Positions 44,308 to 53,879 of a DNA stretch of 64,000 nucleotides are shown in pieces. This stretch comes from Cyclobacteriaceae bacterium (GTDB lineage Bacteria > Bacteroidota > Bacteroidia > Cytophagales > Cyclobacteriaceae), in NCBI GenBank assembly GCA_025808415.1, contig CP075525.1, forward strand, positions 752,001 to 816,000, read 5' to 3'. The translations under genes and the position numbers were made by a program. The first letter of the stretch is position 1. Each line of letters begins with the position of its first letter. The notes below the pieces were generated by a model. It was given only the letters and a program-made list of their open reading frames with translations, had not been told where the DNA came from and made no database searches.

Positions 44308-45540
44308 TTGAAGACGCAAGAGAAGAAAAGAGTTTTGATGATCATTCCAAATCTGGATTTTGGAGGAGCGCAAAATTCATTCTCTCGATTAAGTTGTTTG
44401 CTTAAGCCTCATTTTGAGTTGCAATTAGTTGTTTTTAATAAACTCAATCTTGCACCAATTGTGCTCGGAGGTAATCTTAATGATTTGGGTGTATCTGGAT
44501 CTGGTTTTGTAGCAGTAAAGTTAGTGCGATTTTTTCAACGCATTATTCGCTTACGAAAAATTAAAAAAAAAATCAATCCCCATGTTTCGATAAGTTTTTT
44601 AGAGGGTGCCGATTATATTAATATTCTATCAGCTATTGGTGAGCGTGTTTACCTTTATATACATGGTTCGAAATTATTCGATAAAAATATAAGAGGATAT
44701 ATCGGCCTGATAAGAAAGAAGATTTTAATACCTATACTTTACTCAAGGGCCAACAAAGTATTGGTTGTAAATATGGCTATTGCAGAGGAATTGAAAAGCC
44801 ATTTTAAGCTAAGGCATCAAGCATTTGAAGTGATGCCAAATTTTTATGACTTTGAAGAAATGAATAGACTCGCCTCTTCTCAATTAAGTGATTCAGCAGA
44901 AGTATTTTTTAAGAAGAATAAAGTGATTTGTATTTCTGGTCGTCTTGCGCCTGAAAAGGGTATCGAAAAATTTGTCCAGATTCTTCCAGCAGTTTTGAAA
45001 ATCCAACCTGGTCTTAGGGTGGTCCTTGTTGGCGATGGCCCACAACAGGATAAAATTAAGTCCACTATCCTATCATTAGGAATTTCTTATGATGATTCAA
45101 TGGTTGACTTGAATCAGGATAGTGAGGCTACAGTCTTTTTTTTGGGCTATCAAAAAAATCCCTATCCGTATATGAGTCGGTCTTCATTACTCGCATTGCC
45201 TTCATTCAACGAAGGTATGCCAAACACAGTAGTTGAGGCTATGGGGTTGGGTGTTCCTGTAGTGGCAGCTGACTGCCCTTATGGTCCGCGGGAAATTCTG
45301 GCACCAAATGATCAACTAAGTAAAGCAGGGAGTGTCCAAAAAGTTGAATGGTGTGAATTCGGGGTGCTTATTCCGGAATGGAATACACCGTTAGTCAATG
45401 AAGCATGGGCAGAAGCTTTAATCGGATTACTGACTTCTGCTGAGAAATGGGAACATTTTAGGCTCCAGTCAAAAAAACGAGCATCCGATTTTTCGGTAGA
45501 GAAAAACGTCTCTAAATGGATAAGTCTGATTGACTGCTGA
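44308..45540 (+). CDS. GT4-family glycosyltransferase
   Basis: 410 aa from TTG 44308 (MKTQEKKRVLMIIPNLDFGG), just after the wecB stop; the frame runs 60 bp further upstream inside wecB, and ATG 44338 is another option. LDFGGAQNSFSRLS is the acceptor-side GT4 motif; the donor side has SGRLAPEKGIEKF, LVGDGPQQDKI and LPSFNEGMPNTVVEAMGLG, with the EX7E-type glutamates in place. It transfers an unknown sugar to the repeat unit. Confidence 0.85.
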   Translation: MKTQEKKRVLMIIPNLDFGGAQNSFSRLSCLLKPHFELQLVVFNKLNLAPIVLGGNLNDLGVSGSGFVAVKLVRFFQRIIRLRKIKKKINPHVSISFLEGADYINILSAIGERVYLYIHGSKLFDKNIRGYIGLIRKKILIPILYSRANKVLVVNMAIAEELKSHFKLRHQAFEVMPNFYDFEEMNRLASSQLSDSAEVFFKKNKVICISGRLAPEKGIEKFVQILPAVLKIQPGLRVVLVGDGPQQDKIKSTILSLGISYDDSMVDLNQDSEATVFFLGYQKNPYPYMSRSSLLALPSFNEGMPNTVVEAMGLGVPVVAADCPYGPREILAPNDQLSKAGSVQKVEWCEFGVLIPEWNTPLVNEAWAEALIGLLTSAEKWEHFRLQSKKRASDFSVEKNVSKWISLIDC

Positions 45541-45541
45541 T

Positions 45542-46663
45542 TTGAACAAAAAGATAAACATACTGATTGTTGAAAATTCGGTTCACTTCACAGGAGCCTT
45601 TCGTGCTATAACTACACTCACCAAACATCTTAGTGATCGGTTCAATTTTTATTATTGCTTGCCGACCGGGTCAAAACTTAAAGAAAAGGTCAAGACACCT
45701 GTAGTCACCATACCTTTTGTCGAAATCAGAAAATCGCTAAAATCCATTCTTCTTTACATACCACTATTGTTCATCAATTCCTGGCGAATCATCCGGTATT
45801 GTGAGAGAAATAACATACAAATTATTCACGTTAACGACCTGTACAACCTTTGCGGAGTGGTAATTAAATGGTGGAAACCATCCTTCAAAGTCGTTTATCA
45901 TGTACGTCTTATGCCTGAATCATATGTCAAAAGATTTTACAGGGTTTGGCAAACACTCATTAGTGGCTATGCCGATGCAATTATCTGTGTATCCTTGGCT
46001 GTTCGTAAAGCGAGTTCATTTCCTCCGCACAAAACAAATTTGATTTATGACACGCATGAGTCGAATGATGAATTGTTTTTTGAAAGCAGGATTATGCCGA
46101 ACCATCGCGTAACATTTATTTACCTCTCGAACTATATTGCAGGTAAGGGGCAAGACTATGCTATTGAAGCTTTTTGTCTTCTAAATCGCAAGTTTTCCAA
46201 AAGCTCGTTGGTTTTTGCCGGAAGCGATATGGGCATATTGGGTAACAAACGATTTAAAAGGCAACTGAAGGAGCGATGCAATGAATATGGCTTGCAGGAT
46301 TCTGTAATTTTCAATGATTTCGTAAACGATACGATAAGTTTTATCCGATCAGGCGATGTGTTACTGAATTTTTCTGACTGTGAATCTTTTTCAATGACGG
46401 TGTTGGAAGCTATGTATGCCGGATTACCAGTAATTGCCACCGATAGTGGGGGGCCTGCAGAACTTATTAAAGAAGAAGAAACAGGTTTATTGGTTCCGGT
46501 TAAGGACGTTGAGGCCATGGCAAATGCTATGCTCCGACTGGCACACAATGTTCAACTCCGAAGTAATATGGGCGCGGCTGCACGCATACGGGCTTATAAA
46601 AAATTTTCTATCGCTGAAAGTGCCGGTAAACTGACTAAACTCTATCAATCATTAGTTGAATAG
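45542..46663 (+). CDS. GT4-family glycosyltransferase
   Basis: 373 aa from TTG 45542 (MNKKINILIVENS); TTG 45530 is in frame and equally open, and no ATG is near. The acceptor motif is VHFTGAFRAITTL. The donor domain has FIYLSNYIAGKGQDYAI, FAGSDMGILG and NFSDCESFSMTVLEAMYAGLPVIA, where the Glu pair of GT4 enzymes is present. It is the last glycosyltransferase of the polysaccharide locus. Confidence 0.85.
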   Translation: MNKKINILIVENSVHFTGAFRAITTLTKHLSDRFNFYYCLPTGSKLKEKVKTPVVTIPFVEIRKSLKSILLYIPLLFINSWRIIRYCERNNIQIIHVNDLYNLCGVVIKWWKPSFKVVYHVRLMPESYVKRFYRVWQTLISGYADAIICVSLAVRKASSFPPHKTNLIYDTHESNDELFFESRIMPNHRVTFIYLSNYIAGKGQDYAIEAFCLLNRKFSKSSLVFAGSDMGILGNKRFKRQLKERCNEYGLQDSVIFNDFVNDTISFIRSGDVLLNFSDCESFSMTVLEAMYAGLPVIATDSGGPAELIKEEETGLLVPVKDVEAMANAMLRLAHNVQLRSNMGAAARIRAYKKFSIAESAGKLTKLYQSLVE

Positions 46664-46731
46664 TTTCGATATTTGTTGGTTTAAAGGTTACTCCTGCATA
46701 TCAATATTTATTAATACCGCACTTATCACTG

Positions 46732-49700
46732 ATGCAGCGTTCGCTCTTAATCATCTTTACCTTTTGGATGTATGGTGCTTTTGCCCAGTGTCCGTTTACG
46801 GATTTTACGTTGCCTTCCTCAGGTTGTATCGGCCAGGGAATAGAGTTGCTTAACCAAACCACCGGGGAGGCATCCTATTCTTGGGATTTTTGTAGTGGTG
46901 ATCTTGATTTAACACCACAGGTTGCTGTGGCAGCCAACAATAATCTATTGTTTCGTACACGCGCGTTAAGAATCATCAAGCATAACGAATTATGGTATGG
47001 GTTTACAATTGATCAGGCAGCTAACAAGTTAATTCGTATGGATTTTGGCACTAGCCTATCGGGTACACCCATCGTAAACGACCTTGGCAATCCGTCCAAT
47101 TTACTTAATGGGGCCTTTGACTTTCAAATGTACTTTGAATCGAATCAATGGTTCGCATTGGTGGTAAATACAACTGGTAACAATTTATTACGATTAAGTT
47201 TCGGCAGCGATATTGAGTCTATCCCTACCGTGCAAAATCTCGGTTCGTTTGGTGTGTTGAATACTCCGAATGGAATTTTTATTGCTAAGGACAATGAACA
47301 TGTAAAGGTTTTTGTTAGCAACGGTGGGGTTGCGTCAATTGTCCGATTCGATTTTGGAGCTTCCATTCTTAATAATCCTGCAGTAGGAACTTTTAATGTA
47401 GTAGGAGCTTCTGGTCTGCGCGGAATTGCCATTACTCGCGAATGCGATCGCTGGTTTGGTCTGGTAACTTCGTATAACAACAACAAGGTTTTTTGGCTTG
47501 ACTTCGTAAACGGTTTAAGCCAACCTCCAACCACCGGGGAAATTACTTTTTTTACGTCCTATAGTTTTCCGGCCAGTGTGGTTATTGCTGATGATGGTGG
47601 CGATTATTATGCATTTATTCAATCAGCTCTCGGGGTGCAATACCGACTTTCTTTCGGAAGCAGTATAGTCGACAAAAACGGAACGGGACAAAATCTCGGA
47701 AATTTTGGAATTTCAAATGAGAATTTTGCTTTAGATATGACGAAGGTTAATTCTGATTGGTATGGATTTTCCATTGATCTCGCCAACCGAAGGCTTGTCA
47801 GACAAACCTTTCCTTTATCCTGCGATGCCGATATTCCTACCAGCGCTGAGCAAAATCCTCCCTTAATAAGTTACGGAACCAGTGGAGCAAAAAAAATTAC
47901 CTTGAAGGCCATGGATGCAAATGGATCACTTCGTTCTGTCAGTAAGAACATCACCATTACCGCCAGTCTTGCGCCAGATATTTCATTTATATCGCAAAAC
48001 GTTTGCGCGAATCACGCTATCAACTTCGCTTCTGAGAATACATCTGGCAACATTACTTCCTACGATTGGAATTTTGGCGATGCCGGTACTTCTTCACTGC
48101 CCAATCCAACGCATGTGTATGCAACAGCCGCGAGCTATGATGTTCGCTTAACGGTTACGGCATCGAATGGCTGTAGCAATCTGGCACGGGAACAACTTAC
48201 TATTTTCAATCAACCGGTAGCTGATTTTGTATTGCCGGCAGTATCGCCAATTTGCACCAACCAGAATTATCTGTTCACGAATTCAACAACTTTTGATGCT
48301 GCGCTCATGCCATCATGGTCGTGGAGCGTGAATGGAACCCCGGTATCCACCAATCAGAACCTGGAGTTTTTGTTTGCAAATGCGGTTAGTCAGGAGATAA
48401 AGCTTAAAGCAGCTATACCGGGCTGCGAGAGTGAAGTGATAAAATCAATCATCACAGTTTTGCAAGGACCTGATGTCGATTTTACTTTTATTGGTCAATG
48501 TGAAGATGCACCTGTATCGTTTACCAATACCACAACCGGTGAGGTAAGTTCATTTGCATGGGAATTTGGTGATGGACAAAATGCTACCGTGGTTAATCCT
48601 GTAATATTGTTTAGCAATCCCGGTACGTATCAGGTAAACCTTGCTGCAACAAACACTGGAGGCTGTGTGAACAGTAAAAGCAGGCCGATTACCATCTACT
48701 CCAAGCCCCAAACCAATTTCGCAGTTGCTCTACCACCCTTTTCGTGCAACGGCACGCCAACACAATTTACAGATTTAACACCCAACCCGTTTGATAGCAA
48801 CATTACTTCATGGTTATGGAATTTTGGTGAGGGGGGTACTTCAACGTTGCGAAATCCGCAACACACATTCACTAATGCCGGTGGATACAATGTTTCACTT
48901 ACCACCATAACAAACTTTGGTTGTTCTTCTGTATTGGAAAAGCCGGTAACCATTTCTCAATCACCAATAGCAAATTTTACAAATACCCCGCCTTGCCTTG
49001 GCGTGCCGGTGAGTTTTACGAACACTTCAACAGGTGCGTTACAATCCCAGCAATGGCAAATTGAAAGCACGTTCTATACACTGGCAAATCCTGTGCATGC
49101 TTTTACATCATCAGGTAATAAAAGTGTAACGCTTAATGTAACGGCTACCAATGGTTGTGTGGCATCTGTAAACCGAACTCTGATAGTGCCGAATACAATA
49201 TCACCTGATTTTACTTTTATGCGTAACTGCATCAATCAGCAAACCGAATTTACAAGCAACACGGTTAATCCAGCCGATCCGATAACTGCCTATAACTGGA
49301 ACTTTGCAGGTTTAGGAACGGGCAATCTCAACCCTCAGAATTTTTCTTTTAATAATACCGGAAACTTCAATGTATCGCTTTCTGTAACTACACAAACTGG
49401 GTGTGTTTATAGCGTAGCCAAAAATGTGAACATCATTAATGCACCCCAGGCAAGTTTTACAGCAACACCTTCAGTGGGGCCGCCACCCTTGCAGGTTCAG
49501 TTTACCAACACCTCGGTTAATGCCACCAGTTATAGCTGGGCGTTTAATGATCCGGCCAATTCCACCAGCACATTGGTTTCGCCTTCATTTACCTATACAA
49601 CATTAGGCCAATATGTAGCCGACCTTACGGCATTTAATGCACAGGGTTGTTCGAATATTTTTAGCAGGGTTATTCATGTGGTTATTCCTGTTATTGATGT

Positions 49701-50253
49701 TGCCCTTACGGAACTGGAACTGATGCGCTTACCTAATCAGGCAATAAAACCGGCAGTAACGATTCAAAATAATAGTAATGTGGTGTTGGCTAACCTGGCG
49801 CTTCGGATGGAATTGAATGGTACTTTCATTCGCGACATTGTTCCGGTTTCCATCGAACCGAATTCAATCTACAGGCATGTTTTCGATTTTGAGCTTCCGT
49901 TTACCTCTGCCTTGCAGGTTGTTTGTGTAAAAGCAGAAATTGATGACAGCTCACCGGAAGACAACCGCATCTGCGCAAGCGTGGATGAAGCTTTTGTTTT
50001 TCTGGCACCTTATCCAAACCCGCTATCTTCTCAAAGTGAAATCAACGTAGAGTGGGTGGCTCCCGACAATCGAAATACTGAAATTCTGCTTGTGAATTCG
50101 TTGGGTCAGCAGGTTAAGAAAATCGAAGTCACTTCCTCTGTTGGATATAATACTGAAGTAATCCCCGGCTCAGGCTTACAGTCGGGTATGTATTATGTGC
50201 AAATCCGGTATGGTTCAATTATCCGGACACACCGAATATTGGTAGCAGATTAA
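46732..50253 (+). CDS. PKD-repeat cell-surface protein with T9SS type A sorting domain
   Basis: 1173 aa. A signal peptide (MQRSLLIIFTFWMYGAFAQ) is followed by a propeller-like part (about 40-375) with repeated RxxFG blocks, then about seven PKD-like beta-sandwich repeats (380-970) with repeated WxFGD or related motifs and spaced C residues (ITSYDWNFGDAGTS, VSSFAWEFGDGQNA). A CARDB-like domain (about 985-1080) and the T9SS sorting domain (YPNPLSSQ ... GMYYVQI, last 80 residues) complete it. It should be carried through the outer membrane by T9SS and attached to the surface or released. It may act as an adhesin. It starts 69 bp after the last glycosyltransferase. Confidence 0.9.
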   Translation: MQRSLLIIFTFWMYGAFAQCPFTDFTLPSSGCIGQGIELLNQTTGEASYSWDFCSGDLDLTPQVAVAANNNLLFRTRALRIIKHNELWYGFTIDQAANKLIRMDFGTSLSGTPIVNDLGNPSNLLNGAFDFQMYFESNQWFALVVNTTGNNLLRLSFGSDIESIPTVQNLGSFGVLNTPNGIFIAKDNEHVKVFVSNGGVASIVRFDFGASILNNPAVGTFNVVGASGLRGIAITRECDRWFGLVTSYNNNKVFWLDFVNGLSQPPTTGEITFFTSYSFPASVVIADDGGDYYAFIQSALGVQYRLSFGSSIVDKNGTGQNLGNFGISNENFALDMTKVNSDWYGFSIDLANRRLVRQTFPLSCDADIPTSAEQNPPLISYGTSGAKKITLKAMDANGSLRSVSKNITITASLAPDISFISQNVCANHAINFASENTSGNITSYDWNFGDAGTSSLPNPTHVYATAASYDVRLTVTASNGCSNLAREQLTIFNQPVADFVLPAVSPICTNQNYLFTNSTTFDAALMPSWSWSVNGTPVSTNQNLEFLFANAVSQEIKLKAAIPGCESEVIKSIITVLQGPDVDFTFIGQCEDAPVSFTNTTTGEVSSFAWEFGDGQNATVVNPVILFSNPGTYQVNLAATNTGGCVNSKSRPITIYSKPQTNFAVALPPFSCNGTPTQFTDLTPNPFDSNITSWLWNFGEGGTSTLRNPQHTFTNAGGYNVSLTTITNFGCSSVLEKPVTISQSPIANFTNTPPCLGVPVSFTNTSTGALQSQQWQIESTFYTLANPVHAFTSSGNKSVTLNVTATNGCVASVNRTLIVPNTISPDFTFMRNCINQQTEFTSNTVNPADPITAYNWNFAGLGTGNLNPQNFSFNNTGNFNVSLSVTTQTGCVYSVAKNVNIINAPQASFTATPSVGPPPLQVQFTNTSVNATSYSWAFNDPANSTSTLVSPSFTYTTLGQYVADLTAFNAQGCSNIFSRVIHVVIPVIDVALTELELMRLPNQAIKPAVTIQNNSNVVLANLALRMELNGTFIRDIVPVSIEPNSIYRHVFDFELPFTSALQVVCVKAEIDDSSPEDNRICASVDEAFVFLAPYPNPLSSQSEINVEWVAPDNRNTEILLVNSLGQQVKKIEVTSSVGYNTEVIPGSGLQSGMYYVQIRYGSIIRTHRILVAD

Positions 50254-50296
50254 TCTACAGCGCGCAGTTTATTCTTTCGCTTTTTCCCTTATTTTT

Positions 50297-50313
50297 ACCA
50301 AATATAATTTGGT
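50297..50313. promoter_or_regulatory. Palindromic operator candidate for the Lrp/AsnC regulator
   Basis: ACCAAAT (50297-50303), spacer ATA, ATTTGGT (50307-50313): a perfect 7-bp inverted repeat 23 bp before the regulator's start. Position and symmetry suit autoregulation by an Lrp-type dimer. Confidence 0.55.
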
Positions 50314-50335
50314 TTATAATCCCCTCAAACGACTT

Positions 50336-50809
50336 ATGAAAAACATCAAACTGGATGCTACCGACAGGAAAATCCTGGAAATGCTTCAACGCAATTCGAA
50401 CATTACCAATGCTTTGCTGGCCAAAGAAATCGGCCTGTCGCCCGCGCCAACCCTGGAGCGTGTAAACAAGCTTGAAAATGCCGAAGTAATTAAGAGTTAT
50501 CATGCCGTAATTGATCCGGCTTCGGTAGGCCTGGGGGTTAGCACCTTTGTTATGGTTACCCTGAAAGGCCACAATAAGGACAACATTGAGAAGTTTATGC
50601 ATGCCATCAATCAGGTAGATGAGGTTATCGAGTGCCATCATATTACGGGAGCCGGTGATTTTATTTTAAAAATCATCTGTGCCGATATAGCTGCTTATCA
50701 GCAACTGATGCTGGAGAAAGTTTCCAACATTGATGTAGTGGATAGCCTCCAGTCGATGGTAATTTTGTCTACCATGAAATCAAGCAAGGTGCTTCCTATT
50801 CCAAGCTGA
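50336..50809 (+). CDS. Lrp/AsnC-family transcriptional regulator
   Basis: 157 aa from ATG 50336 (MKNIKLDATDRKILEMLQRN); the longer frame from 50309 would run through the palindromic operator. The N-terminal winged HTH is followed by the RAM/AsnC ligand domain (about 65-150; GVSTFVMVTLKG, VIECHHITGAGDFILKI). It regulates amino-acid or related metabolism, and is likely autoregulated through the palindrome just upstream. The next gene starts 2 bp after its stop. Confidence 0.92.
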   Translation: MKNIKLDATDRKILEMLQRNSNITNALLAKEIGLSPAPTLERVNKLENAEVIKSYHAVIDPASVGLGVSTFVMVTLKGHNKDNIEKFMHAINQVDEVIECHHITGAGDFILKIICADIAAYQQLMLEKVSNIDVVDSLQSMVILSTMKSSKVLPIPS

Positions 50810-50810
50810 T

Positions 50811-51314
50811 ATGGTTTCGGAAAAAACATTGATTCTTGATGGCGCGCAGGTGAAGCAGAAGATTCGCAGGATGGCCTTCGAGATTTACGAAAATAATTTC
50901 AAGGAGAAGTCCATTGTCGTTGCCGGAATTGATGGCCAGGGTTATGTGTTGGCAAAGTTGCTCGCGAAGGAAATTGAATCCATATCATCGATAGAAGCAA
51001 AGCTGGTGAAAGTAAGTCTTGATAAACTGGCTCCCCAGCAAGGCGAGGTTATTCTGGATTGCGATGTGAAGGAAGTAAAGAAGAAGAGTATTATTTTAGT
51101 AGATGATGTGCTCAACACAGGCCGCACATTGGCCTATGGGCTTAAACCTTTTTTAGACACCGAAGTCAAAAAAATTGAGACAGCCGTTCTTGTCAATCGT
51201 AGTCATACCAACTTTCCAATTTATCCGCAATACACCGGGTATGCGCTGGCCACCACCATTAAAGATCATGTAAAAGTTGTGCTGGGTAAAGAGTCAGCTG
51301 TTTACTTATCGTAG
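50811..51314 (+). CDS. PyrR-like phosphoribosyltransferase
   Basis: 167 aa, type I PRTase fold. The PRPP-binding loop is [14 protein letters not shown] (about 92-105). [11 protein letters not shown] and [11 protein letters not shown] support a PyrR-like protein (uracil phosphoribosyltransferase/pyr regulator). The usual SRT-type hood of PyrR is not obvious, so a regulatory role is uncertain. It is packed between the Lrp-type gene and panB. Confidence 0.8.
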   Translation: MVSEKTLILDGAQVKQKIRRMAFEIYENNFKEKSIVVAGIDGQGYVLAKLLAKEIESISSIEAKLVKVSLDKLAPQQGEVILDCDVKEVKKKSIILVDDVLNTGRTLAYGLKPFLDTEVKKIETAVLVNRSHTNFPIYPQYTGYALATTIKDHVKVVLGKESAVYLS

Positions 51315-51318
51315 ATCC

Positions 51319-52137
51319 ATGTCGGTACACAAAAGCGATTTAAAGAAGATCACCACGCACCAGCTCCAGGAAATGAAAAACCGAGGAGAAAAAATTTCCA
51401 TGCTCACCGCGTATGATTACAGCATGGCAAAAATTATTGACGGTGCGGGCATTGATATTATACTCGTGGGCGATTCAGCTTCGAATGTGATGGCTGGTAA
51501 TGAAACTACACTCCCTATCACGCTGGATCAAATGATTTATCATGGATCATCGGTGGTGAAAGCCGTAACACGCGCACTGGTTGTAGTCGACCTTCCGTTT
51601 GGTTCTTATCAGGGAAGTTCCGGTGAAGCGCTACGTTCAGCCATACGAATTATGAAAGAAGCGGGGGCGCATGCCGTTAAGTTGGAAGGTGGAAGTGAAG
51701 TGAAAGATTCCGTTGAGCGAATTCTTATGGCTGGCATTCCGGTGATGGGGCATTTGGGCTTAACACCTCAGTCCATTTATAAATTTGGTACGTATACCGT
51801 ACGCGCCAAAGAAGAAGCAGAAGCTACTAAATTGCTGGAGGATGCGAAGCTGTTGGAGGCATGTGGATGTTTTGCACTCGTGCTCGAAAAAATTCCGGCT
51901 AAGCTGGCTAAGCAGGTTGCCAGTGCATTGCATATACCGGTTATTGGCATTGGAGCAGGGTCCGATGTTGATGGCCAGGTACTTGTGATGCAAGACATGC
52001 TGGGCATCAATCAGGATTTTAAGCCACGTTTTTTGCGCAGGTATGCCGACCTGCATACGGCAATTACAAATGCAGTAGGCAAGTATATCACCGATGTAAA
52101 ATCAAAAGATTTTCCGAGTAAGGAAGAGATGTACTAG
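51319..52137 (+). CDS. panB: 3-methyl-2-oxobutanoate hydroxymethyltransferase
   Basis: 272 aa from ATG 51319 ([16 protein letters not shown]), just after the upstream stop; the longer frame (51277) lies inside the phosphoribosyltransferase. Motifs: [48 protein letters not shown] and [15 protein letters not shown]. It adds a hydroxymethyl group from methylene-THF to ketoisovalerate, the first step to pantothenate and CoA. A repeat copy begins within its stop codon region. Confidence 0.95.
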   Translation: MSVHKSDLKKITTHQLQEMKNRGEKISMLTAYDYSMAKIIDGAGIDIILVGDSASNVMAGNETTLPITLDQMIYHGSSVVKAVTRALVVVDLPFGSYQGSSGEALRSAIRIMKEAGAHAVKLEGGSEVKDSVERILMAGIPVMGHLGLTPQSIYKFGTYTVRAKEEAEATKLLEDAKLLEACGCFALVLEKIPAKLAKQVASALHIPVIGIGAGSDVDGQVLVMQDMLGINQDFKPRFLRRYADLHTAITNAVGKYITDVKSKDFPSKEEMY

Positions 52138-52286
52138 AACCCATCTCAAAATACTAAATGAGGCGTAGTCATACCGGCCTTGAGCCTGCCTACCGGCAGG
52201 CAGGCCTGTATCTCCCATTTTCATACTACCGTCAAAGGGATCGCGGATCATTGTCCGCGATGACAACTATTTTTGAGATGGGTTCT
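52136..52286. repeat. MITE-like repeat, copy C with a different core
   Basis: Perfect 16-bp terminal inverted repeats, AGAACCCATCTCAAAA (52136-52151) and its complement (52271-52286). The core has two hairpins, GCCTGCC/GGCAGGC (52184-52201) and TCGCGGA/TCCGCGA (52241-52260), and no similarity to copies A and B. The left end overlaps the last two bases of the panB stop codon. Confidence 0.7.
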
Positions 52287-52295
52287 AAATTCTCT

Positions 52296-53087
52296 TTATA
52301 ATTTCCTGATCCAGATATTTCTGAACTGCGTTTTATTTCCATGATCCTGCAGTGAAATCACATCATCACCGTGCGCTTCAGGGTAATGATGCAATCCAAC
52401 GTACAAGGTTAATCCGTTAATGGTAACATTATTCTGGATCAAAACGCCATTGTGCAGCACGGTTATAGTGGCCGGTGAGTCCAGGCTGCCATTGGCTTTG
52501 AAGCGCGGTGCGCGATAGATTACATCGAACGTATTCCACTCAAGCGGTCCCTTCATGGCGTTAACCAGGGGAGCGTGGTCTTTATAAATACTTCCGGCCT
52601 GGCCGTTTCGATAGGTTCGGTTGTTATACGAATCCAGTATTTGAAGTTCGTACCGGTTTTGAAAAAATACTCCGCTGTTTCCGCGGCCCTGCCCCTGGCT
52701 CTCCACTACATCAGGCGCGCTGAATTCAAGGTGTAACTGACAATCACCAAACTTCATTTTCGTTTGAATGTCGCCTGAACCGGGCACTACCTCCATATGT
52801 GTCTTGTCAACAAGTTTCCACGGAGCCGGCTTAGACGGATCTTTCTTGCTTACCCACTGATCAAGATTTTCGCCATTGAAAAGTATAATGGCATCGGAAG
52901 GTGCGTCACCCACGTTCTTGCCCGGGGTTACAACTGGCACCTCAGGTTCCCAGATTTCTGTCATCTCCGGTTTCATGGGCATGGGCGAAACCGCTGGCGG
53001 TGTGTTCGGATAATTACCCTGAGCGAAGATTAAATTGGCAGAAGACAATGCCATGAGTAGAAATAACAGGTAGTAATTTGTTTTCAT
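52296..53087 (-). CDS. DUF1080 (3-keto-disaccharide hydrolase-like) secreted protein
   Basis: 263 aa from the ATG at 53087 (MKTNYYLLFLLMALSSANLIFAQ, signal peptide); the frame opens further upstream at 53132. The domain (about 70-260) starts ILFNGENLDQWVSKKD, with NSGVFFQNRYELQILDSYNN and VGLHHYPEAHGDDVISLQDHG, a concanavalin-like jelly roll. Family members bind or cleave glycosides in the periplasm or outside. No polysaccharide utilisation genes (SusCD) are adjacent. Confidence 0.88.
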   Translation of the reverse strand: MKTNYYLLFLLMALSSANLIFAQGNYPNTPPAVSPMPMKPEMTEIWEPEVPVVTPGKNVGDAPSDAIILFNGENLDQWVSKKDPSKPAPWKLVDKTHMEVVPGSGDIQTKMKFGDCQLHLEFSAPDVVESQGQGRGNSGVFFQNRYELQILDSYNNRTYRNGQAGSIYKDHAPLVNAMKGPLEWNTFDVIYRAPRFKANGSLDSPATITVLHNGVLIQNNVTINGLTLYVGLHHYPEAHGDDVISLQDHGNKTQFRNIWIRKL

Positions 53088-53121
53088 AAAATATTTTTGG
53101 TGACGAAGGGAAAGATATATG

Positions 53122-53165
53122 TTTTCAGCCACAAAAACACGAAGACACTAAAAGCACAGTAGGCA
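53122..53165. repeat. Fragment resembling the repeat core
   Basis: CCACAAAAACACGAAGACACTAAAAGCAC between the two minus-strand secreted-protein genes resembles the ACACAAAGG/CACAAAG-rich core of copies A and B. It is too short and divergent to be sure. Confidence 0.25.
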
Positions 53166-53200
53166 AAATTATCAACACATCCATGCTTGCGTAACATCAG

Positions 53201-53773
53201 TTAATTATTGCAAACTACAAGAGTAGCATCATCTTCCAGTGTGCCAAACCAAACAACACCGTATTCTTTATAAATGCCTATGCCAATGGCGCGCCATTCA
53301 AGTTGTTTCCAGGTGCCTTCGTTGATGATTACCCTGTTGTGCCCGGGGCTTTTTTTCCATCCCCCCAGTCCTTCTTCGGCATTGGCGCCTGCTGAAGAAT
53401 AGTATGAAATTTCAAATCCATTGCTGTTGTAACCGGCAATCTCGCGTGGTTTATCCCACATACATTTGGCTTGCTTGTGATCATTGGTGTAACAACATGA
53501 TGTCCAGTTTCCTTTTTTCGACCAGCTGTGCAGGTTACATTTCTCATTGGTCGGGTCGTGATTTTCGCTTAAATCGCGGGCATGGATTTGTGCCACCTGG
53601 GTAAGCTTTGCCGACAGGGGAATAACCTCAAGCCCCAGACTTTGCCGATAATCCATGATAAGGTCATACAATTTTTTCTCTTCTGGCTGAAGGCAAATTA
53701 AGCTATCTGCATATTGAGGAGAATAGGCAGATAAGGCGCAGAACAGGATCAGAAATGGGATTACTTTTTTCAT
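53201..53773 (-). CDS. CAP/SCP-domain secreted protein
   Basis: 190 aa from the ATG at 53773 (MKKVIPFLILFCALSAYS); the upstream extension MFWGVFCLIIVP looks spurious. The CAP domain begins KLYDLIMDYRQSLGLEVIPLSAKLTQVAQIHARDL and has the family His (HARDLSENH), CNLHSWSKKGNW and GHNRVI. Eight cysteines in pairs imply disulfides, so it is periplasmic or extracellular. Function is unknown. Confidence 0.87.
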   Translation of the reverse strand: MKKVIPFLILFCALSAYSPQYADSLICLQPEEKKLYDLIMDYRQSLGLEVIPLSAKLTQVAQIHARDLSENHDPTNEKCNLHSWSKKGNWTSCCYTNDHKQAKCMWDKPREIAGYNSNGFEISYYSSAGANAEEGLGGWKKSPGHNRVIINEGTWKQLEWRAIGIGIYKEYGVVWFGTLEDDATLVVCNN

Positions 53774-53879
53774 AGGGACAATGATCAAACAAAAAACGCC
53801 CCAAAACACAAAAGCTGTTCATTTGTACGCCTATTTTTTTAATTTCGGGGCTCTTAAAGGAATTTAAATTTAAATAGAA

